From contig OX377205.1 of the NCBI GenBank assembly GCA_947396885.1, positions 77,410,969 to 77,474,968 on the forward strand: a stretch of DNA of 64,000 bases, read 5' to 3'. This DNA is from Heligmosomoides polygyrus polygyrus (taxonomy: Eukaryota; Nematoda; Chromadorea; Rhabditida; Heligmosomidae). Positions 57,401 through 64,000 of this stretch are shown one piece after another (position 1 is the first letter of the stretch; the number at the start of each line of letters is the position of its first letter). The notes below the pieces were generated by a model, which was not told the origin of the DNA, made no database searches, and worked only from the letters and a program-made list of their open reading frames with translations. Position numbers and translations under genes: made by a program.

Positions 57401-60400
57401 CTAGCCCAAACAAATATGTGCATAGAAAGATAAACAATTCACGGTAGATAAGAGTGATGCAGATCATAATATTTAAAAAAAGTAACTCACGGGTGCTTGC
57501 GAGTCAATTAAAGTAGCGTCTTCCAGCTTCTCAGCGAACATGACGCTCTTCTTCTTTTTTGGTTTCTTCTTCCTTTTCCTCTTCTTCTTCTCGTCGTTCT
57601 CATCAACTTTTGCACGGTTTTCGTTCCCGTCTTTCTCCTCCATCTCTCCTTCATCACTAGTAGAGCACTTTGAAGGCGCACCACTTCCAGCGACTTCGCT
57701 TGCATTAACAGCACCATCGGGGACGGGTACTATAACATCGGCGTTCGGTCCGAGGTTTTGCGCAACAAGCTTCTCAAATGCAATGACATCCGAGGGTGAA
57801 TGCAGAGCGCGCTGCGTGTCCACGGTCTCAGGCTCGCTAAGATCATCAGAGTCCAGCTCTGACCTAAAATACAAGACATTACATCGCATCTAGCGCTACA
57901 CCAAGCAAACACTGATAGAAGGAATGAGGACAAACCCCTTCTCAACATCCCCTCCAACATATTCCTCCTCTTCAACGTCTCCCTCGCCTTCTTCCTCAGA
58001 GATTTTGTCACTACAGCTCTCATCGCTGCTCGTGTTATCCACGAGACTCAGTACCTTCTGGTACTCCTAGAAATGATCAACTGTGAAAGCGAGAAACACA
58101 GGTCGAGGAAAGGTGCAAAGTTACTGACTTCAACGCTAACTCCGCGAGGAGGTTGATAGGATGGGGGAATCTCCTCATATTCTTTGTCCTGTTCTGTTAG
58201 CATCCTCACCAGGTCTTCCTGAACAAACAGAGGAGAATCATTTATAGTAAATATCTATCAGGAAATTATATCAAACAAAAGTTTTTCAGGTAGAAAAGAG
58301 CAGTAAAATGTAGCCAAAGGTAAACAATAAGAAGAAAAATATGGGGTATCAAAAGTAGCTGAAATCCGCCCGATAGACATTTTATGTAACCTCTACAACA
58401 TACTCAATAAAGCTAATACAAATCAATTTCCACACTTTGTGCCCTACAGACCTTGCTATAAGGTGTAAATAAAGCAGACTACATTAAAAAGAAGAGCAGC
58501 GCTAACGATAAGATGAGCACGTAAGTCGAATACTAGTTGACGTACTGATAGGGGTAGCCTAGTCTCAACTTCGATTTCACGCACAAGCCAGCCAGACACT
58601 CCAATCCCTATGAGCCAATTGAATTGCCCCAGTATTTCAGCGAAGCGTACGACAATAACATCCATTTTAATTTTTGGCCAAAAGATAACTTCTCCTATAA
58701 GAAAGCGAGCATTGAAAGTATGTACATCAGATATCGGACATACGAGTTGTCATCGACCAATTAACTGACGACGACGTTTGCTGATGATACAACCAACGCA
58801 GCGGAAAGGTCTAGTATGTATTTATATCCATCCCAACAGCAGTAGGCAACGGCGAGTAATGCCATTGAAAAGCCACACAACTCTGTAGAACTACTTGCCA
58901 AGAACCTTCGAAACACACACAACATAGAATTTTTGTATAAATGTAAGGCGTTTTCTGAAGTACTGATCAAAAAAGCACTATTAGCCAAACATAGAAAGTT
59001 AGAACAAGAAAAAAAGAAAAGAAAAAAATATATACAGAACAGAACAGAACAGATTTATTAAGCCAAAAGTGAGCACAAAATACAAAACAAAAGGCTCACC
59101 AAGAGCGGTATATTATTCGTTTCGTATAGGTTGTGACACTAGTTCTTACAACACGATTACTGCCAAGAATAATTATTTTATGACAAGAATCTTGTTTTTA
59201 ACTGTAAATGACGTTGACAATGATATGATAGAAAAGATCTATTCACTCTTTAATCGTTTAAATCGATTACTAGGAGACATCAACTTCGTAATTAACTTCA
59301 AAAAGCACATCCTAAAAACTACGAGAATTTTTCTGCTTCAGGTAAGACAAGGAAACAAAATGCCTCGTAGAACAAATATAGGTAAAACTTGGAACGAGCC
59401 ATCTAAAAAATTACTCACTGTCTGTTTGTTGTTGTTGAAAACATTCAAAAGCAACTAGGAAACTTTAGTTAAACAATTGACCTTTCCTTTCTTAGTTACA
59501 CATCTTTTTAAGTTTAAAATAAAAGCTTCCCACTTCAAGCGATTAACTGGAACCAAGCACCTAAAAAATAGGAGCAATTGAAAAAATAATAAAATAAAGA
59601 ATTTTCCCTCGAAGTGAGTCTCTTCAAAATTCCAATCTGTGTTGCAACGCTTTGACCAAAGTTATATTGCATCACTTACTGCCTTAAGGAATATTCCTAT
59701 CCTTAGATGCGACAGACCCCTCCCTGCTTCGGCCCCCACAACTATCAAATCTCACAATCACCGACAATCAATGATGGTGTGTAAAAACAGTTTGAAAAAC
59801 GCACGCCTTTGAAAATTCCAACGCTCGTGGCACCGGCTGCCTCCACTTCGGTCACATCGCTTTGATTTAGAGGGGAGTCTGAGCTTGGCGCTGTCTAAAT
59901 ACAAATTTCATTTTTGATATTATAAATTTCTCTTCAAGACCACTGATATGATATGAACACGCACTTTATTTAGATCATAACTGACTGGAACAGCTGAAGA
60001 AGTCTGAGCGAGAAATTCTGTAGAACGTTCAACAACTCGACCGCAGGTTTTTTCAGGCTGGTTGGTTATGAGTGCCGACACGAGCTGTTTCGTCTCTTCT
60101 TCATCCACCTCTTCCGAGATGGTGTTCTGTAATGAAGTCTTTCAGAAATCAATAAATGTGGCATCTCCGTAAACTAAACGAACACATGCAGTTGTGAAGA
60201 TTCCTTCAATCCTGCTCATAAAGGGCAGCGATGAAGTTTTACGTGCACAGCGCTTCGCATAAAGTACAGGTCTTACGGTTAGTCTCTACTAGAAATTGAG
60301 CTAGACGTGAAAGCATACCTGGACAACAACGTACACTGGCACTAAATTTCGTTGTGAAAGGTAGTGATGGTGAGGATTAGCAATACTGAGCGGATAAGAG

Positions 60401-62461
60401 TGAAAGAAACGGAACAAAGCCATAAAACAACCGCGCATGGCGAAACCATTTCGATAACTCAGGGCAGACAGACAAAATAAAGATGGTCACTAGATTTTTG
60501 TACCTTCATAAAAACAAATTTCTATCATATAAACAACATACACCACAGCCGTGCGAGCAATAATAATACCAATTCAGTTCCAAAAGTTTTATTTATGTGC
60601 CACAGTGTACAGATTTCATTGTTATTGCGCTTTGGGCGCCTATAGTTAGAATCCGAGGAAGTGTTGACACTCGAGTGCACATGGAATCAGCCCAATGTTC
60701 AAACCTCGCCTAGACCATCCAAGCCTTCCGTATCTCGGGTCAGTAATGCTTTCCGAAGTTATGGGGAAAATAATGCAACATCTTGAAACCCGTAGCTATT
60801 CAAATACTACATGTCTCACTCATGAGAAAACGAAATAACAAAAACTAGGAGACAATTGTTGCCAAGTCCACACATCTGCTCAATGCCTGCTTTAAACCAC
60901 ATCCTCCACAATTCTGCTTTTTTCAAGCTGTTTCAGACTTCTCAGATTTACCCGCTGCTAAGTTGCTGGCACTTATCGACCAAGAAAATCAAAATGGTCG
61001 CTTATATTAATCTTGCATATTGAATAACCAGATCGTTAGCGAGTGTTAGTACAGCCAAAAAACCGCTAAAAAACCTAAGCGAAGAATACAGCAGTGAAAT
61101 AGTCTATACTGTGCGCTATTTATGGTTCCAGCTATATGGCGGATAAAATGGGACCATTTTCCGGGACCTTAGAACAAGACGGATTGGCATCCGTAACAAA
61201 ATAGCGTTAGATAGCTTTACTTCAACAGTTATTCACACTACGATTTTATTGGTGAAACGTTATGAGACTATGTTAGGAAACGCGCCTGTCTCCAGCTTTA
61301 CGGGATTTGTGAAGGTCTTGAATGAGTATTATAACAACGACATTCGTGATCCGTTCAACACATGTCTGGAACCAGTCAACTGTACCAGAAGCCTAGAAGG
61401 TTTGCATACTCTGAACATGACCCTATCTTAACATAAAGCCGATTCGCGGCGTGCAATACATCCCTGCTACTCAACTGTGACACAATCGCTCCTGCTCACA
61501 GTCCCACATTTAAAAAAAGTCAGGTACTGCGTTTAAACTGTCTTCAAGATAATGTTGAGAAGAATGAGACAGGAATTTGAATTAGAGGTCAATGAGCGCC
61601 TCGGATAACACTAGTGGGGCGAGGACAACAAGCTTAATCGATTGTAAAACGCAGAAACAGAGGCATCGCGTTGCGCGGAAATGAACTGAAAGGGACACCT
61701 AAGAGTTATTAATATCACATCGACCTAGGCATGCAGAAAGTGGGGAACGCTCTCAAGTGAAGCGCAACGATGAATCACGACAGAAACGAAACGTGCGAAT
61801 AGCTCTAGGAATAAGAATGACGACAAGATATAGGTTAGTGAGGGAACGGAGAGACCTCCAGAAACAGATGTGAGATCGAAAAAATATAAAAGCCAGATCA
61901 AATAACGGAGCGATGTTCAGGAGAGAAGCTGTAGTGAGCGTCAGAAAATGACTTTTCAAAATAGCAATACGAAGTACCACACAGCCGCATCGAACACTAC
62001 GTGCGGGAATGGAACGTCAAATTCTTTTCAAGAGTCGCGGTGAAAACAGGAATATGAGCAACCAAATGGAATGCAGTTCGAGTTGTGAGCGAAATCAAGA
62101 ACTAGTCCTGCAGAATGTGTCTTTGAGACAAAGAATTAAAAGGGAAAGTGAACACATAGTAGACAGAAAGGCACCGATAGAGTCAAATATGCTAAATGAA
62201 AGTCTCAGGAATCGCAAGAGCCGGCTTCAGAAGCAACCTAATAACAGCGCTGCTGAAGTTAAGGCCGACAGTGGAGTAGCAGTAAAAATTTTAGAAAATC
62301 GAGCAGTCACATTATAGCATATACAGAAGGAAAAGTTAAAGGAACAATTGACTTACTAGACCATGAGAAGTAGTCGGCTCATTGTCATCATCATCTCGCT
62401 CTAGTTCACCGTTTCGAAGTTCCTGCTGCTCCAACTCCTCCAACCGCTTCATCATTTCAGC
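54466..62461 (-). CDS. uri-1: URI-type unconventional prefoldin / RPB5 interactor, C-terminal 401 codons
   Basis: The exons are 62461-62357, 60126-59965, 59894-59805, 58218-58129, 58066-57936, 57863-57491, 54880-54691 and 54530-54466 (1206 bp). Every acceptor is NAG and every donor GT. Phases match at all seven joins and the frame closes at a TAA. Signatures in order are MKRLEELEQQELRNGELERD, which matches the RLEELERQEELLGELD helix of human URI1; a long acidic stretch (DEEE, EEEGEGDVEEEE, DSDDLSEPETVD); a lysine block then KSVMFAEKLEDA; KEAFSGVIRERN; and a terminal SLFKMKRQQKF. The last two are the conserved URI tail motifs. URI binds RPB5 and the R2TP/prefoldin-like complex in RNA polymerase assembly; in C. 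elegans it guards germline genome stability. The N-terminal prefoldin domain exons were not found and should lie upstream. Confidence 0.85.
54978..55245 (-). mobile_element. SINE copy (family A) in a URI intron
   Basis: A GTTACTCAATCCCTTTTGGG tail, GCATTCTACTTCTACC, CAGCGCTTCATCCTTCCCAG and the CCCCGGAGGGATGGAAGGCT, AACCAGGAACCTGGTATCAT head are all present in minus order. The far tRNA head is missing. Confidence 0.8.
55475..56130 (+). mobile_element. SINE copy (family A) split by a small transposon
   Basis: The head GGGCGCGTGTAGCACAGTCG lies at 55475-55515 and the body resumes at 55874 with CGTGCACCCGATACCAGGTC, running to the AGTAACGCCGTCC tail near 56122. The two halves join cleanly if the insert and one copy of the duplicated target are removed. 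Confidence 0.88.
55516..55873. mobile_element. MITE with 10 bp target duplication, Mutator-like
   Basis: Arms of about 35 bp share TTATAAACGGCGGATATCAG then GACCGGCTCACCGTA. The sequence GACGGTCGCG is present on both sides (55506-55515 and 55874-55883). A 9-10 bp duplication suits Mutator-like elements. The interior has no transposase. Confidence 0.8.
56165..56380 (+). mobile_element. SINE copy (family A), strongly degenerate
   Basis: GTGGCAGTCGAAGGGGCGCC, the CCAGGCCAACCAAG block, GACTTATCTGTGTG and GACTTGTTCATCGG follow family order. Confidence 0.6.
57003..57300 (+). mobile_element. SINE (family A), best full-length copy
   Basis: A tRNA-derived head with A box TAGCGCAGTTGG (57014 on) and a B-box region GGTTCGGATTTCC is followed by the unrelated body (CCAACCAAGCCTCCCATCC, CGGGGTCGGTGAATTGGTAC, TGGGAAGGATAAAGCGCTGA, GTAGAATGCGTGGCGCATCC) and a pyrimidine-rich repeat tail (TCCTTTATCCTTCATCC). 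At least ten other copies or fragments occur in this window. It sits in the URI intron between exons 57863-57491 and 54880-54691. Such elements are transcribed by RNA polymerase III and moved by LINE proteins; the partner LINE is not identified. Confidence 0.85.
58990..59060. repeat. A-rich low-complexity stretch with AGAAC units
   Basis: AAAAAGAAAAG runs pass into three to four AGAAC units. It lies in a URI intron. Confidence 0.7.
60127..62356. other. URI intron; SINE scrap and one open frame
   Basis: A SINE-like scrap (CCTCGCCTAGACCATCCAAG and TCTCGGGTCAG) lies at 60655-60760. On the plus strand, 62009-62317 is open for 102 codons (start MERQILFKSRG, polar, helix-like), antisense to the gene and without splice support, so I do not call it. 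Confidence 0.4.
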
Positions 62462-64000
62462 CTGGAAACCAGTACTTTTACAGACCTTATGGATTTGTAT
62501 GAATACTGAGCCAGTCATTAAAACGTATTTCATACAAGCAGCTATTGGGTAATAAGTCGTTTAGAAAACGCGGCAGAAATTTTACTCCTGAATTCGGAAG
62601 GCGCTTCGAATGCGAGACCGGGTTCTGAAGTTAATAGAAGGTCTTTCGATAAACGCTTCTGTTCCGTTACTCCGCGCCGAAGAATAGAATACTTGTTTGT
62701 GGGACCGTAGACTCCGAATAGCGCTGAATCGCGCGCAAGCACTGTTTTCTTATACTGGTGCACATTCACACAACAATGAGCTCATGGAGTAGTAGAGGCA
62801 CTCCAACCAATGCGACTAATGGTAGGATTCTTGAATGCAGAGTTCGTTTAGCACCGAATTTCTTGGCAATAACCATTAGATGGCGACCTAATCCGATATG
62901 GTCGTTCAATCAAGACTATTGAAAACAAGACAATAAGTAGTGTAAGGAGGCAGATATGCTTGCACATACGCTTAAAGCCTGGTGCCTAGAATCAAGGTCT
63001 AGAACCTATCGTTGTAGTTTCCGAAATGCATTCACACTGCTCCGAGGACCACGCTCCTCGAGTAATCACGTGATTAGCAGAGGCATGTAGAACATTTTGT
63101 AGAGCACTTTGAAAGCATGAAGGACAAGAGAAGGAACTTCGGGACAGGTCGTCGGGGGAGCGGGTATAATCCTTATCTCTCTAAATGTACCCCTGGCATT
63201 GTGCGCCACCCATTTCAGTTCTTCAGATTGTTTCATACATTGGCAATACGCAACATTTATTTATTTATATTTGAGTTTATATTTTATTCTTTATTTAATA
63301 AATTTTTGTTAAAAATTATTTTTATTTTACATTTTCATTTATTTGTGCATAGATTTCCTGTAGTACCTTTGTAGACAATAATCATAAAAATGACTTAATA
63401 GTCGTGGGCTAAGAAACTTCCATGAAGCCCGATAAAATTGTTAATAATACGCCTCTGATTATTAGAAACCTTTTCTGAAGGATTCTGTTAAACGGTCTTA
63501 TGTATCTCTGAATCTTGTGTCTGCAAATTGACCTCGTTTCCCGGAAAACAGACACCTCAGATTGCGTCGAAATTTGGAAAACCAACTTCTCATTATTTCT
63601 GAAGAAAAAACCATCCATACCAAGGATAAATGCACGAGTTAACTTAAAGGTCTATTGTCCAACAGGCTTAAGATTTTAAATGTGCATTGCCTTCAATATT
63701 TGAAGAAATTTATCACCTTACCATCAATCCAGATACTACACTTCTCCTAATCTCCAGAGCCCAAATTCATCAGAGATACCGCCGGAGTCATCTCACGGAG
63801 AATTCATCATATCGGTCTACGTAGTAAGTAATATAGAGAGCAATAGATATACAGATACAATACCGATATACCTTTCTTTTTCTTGCATAGGACCCTCCCT
63901 CCATATAAGAAGCTTCGGAGAAAACAGAATCTTCCTGGGAATTACGAAGCTTTCAAAAAATTCCTGAAACCACATTTGAAGCCATAATTTACTGATGCCT
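62462..64000. other. Upstream region of the visible URI exons; half MITE near the right edge
   Basis: No exon with prefoldin-like content was recognised. 63751-63832 is a half copy of MITE family B. Beyond it, 63891-63987 on the plus strand has a very good acceptor (ctttttcttgcatag) and a short open frame ending KFLKPHLKP, stop, but no upstream partner. AT-rich at 63250-63350. Confidence 0.35.
63751..63832. mobile_element. Half copy of MITE family B
   Basis: It reads like the reverse complement of 24405-24480: CAAATTCATCAGAGATACCG, GTCATCTCACGGAGAATTCA, then TCGGTCTACGTAGTAA. The other half is absent. Confidence 0.65.

Noticed and set aside
57540..57893. Plus-strand ORF rich in phenylalanine opposite the URI exon
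   Set aside because: It is the antisense of the lysine-rich coding exon.
62009..62317. 102-codon plus-strand ORF antisense to a URI intron
   Set aside because: No homology recognised, no splice support, composition not distinctive.
63751..63832. Apparent exon with cag acceptor and gtaagt donor reading SPNSSEIPPESSHGEF
   Set aside because: It is a half copy of the MITE at 24300-24480 in reverse; the splice-like ends are part of the repeat.

Overview
The window reads as nuclear DNA of a nematode, most likely a strongylid parasite of the hookworm type. This is inferred from the TTTCAG-type splice acceptors, the small exons, the mix of 40-60 bp introns with long transposon-filled ones, and a repeat set rich in RTE-like retrotransposons, Tc1/mariner relics and a tRNA-derived SINE. 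No bacterial, viral or organellar block was seen.

Three protein-coding genes can be supported, all on the minus strand, and all by exon phases rather than by long ORFs. (1) 54466-62461 holds the C-terminal 401 codons of a URI-type unconventional prefoldin (RPB5 interactor). Eight exons join in frame to a stop codon, and three URI signatures are present. (2) 17545-33254 holds an F-box protein gene in about ten small exons, one of 30 bp, spread over 16 kb. (3) 48338-48880 holds a compact four-exon 3' end of an unidentified, mostly helical protein with a polyadenylation signal.

The rest is mostly mobile DNA. From 1 to 10 kb there are RTE and CR1-like LINE fragments and broken Tc1/mariner copies. 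From 9.9 to 11.2 kb lies a nest of inverted repeats, including a foldback with two head-to-head tRNA-like modules. An RTE-like element with a long reverse transcriptase ORF occupies 14.1-16.9 kb. From 17 to 33 kb the F-box gene introns carry MITEs (including a piggyBac-like one with TTAA flanks), a second tRNA-like foldback, SINEs and a mariner broken by a single base. From 34 to 40 kb there are two further degenerate mariners and a 2.3 kb foldback with GC-rich ends.

From 40.9 to 47.56 kb there is a GC-rich satellite of about 50 monomers (137 bp and shorter variants) in which each monomer can form hairpins. A 45 bp minisatellite follows it. From 49.8 to 53.2 kb there are more repeats, including a 1.48 kb near-palindromic element flanked by TA. 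The URI introns hold several SINE copies, one split by a small transposon that made a 10 bp target duplication.

Most small ORFs elsewhere look like chance reading frames. The search for an unknown system produced no new protein machine. The least ordinary items are the tRNA-like foldback family, the hairpin satellite with its higher-order pattern, the large TA-flanked foldback and the unidentified four-exon gene.
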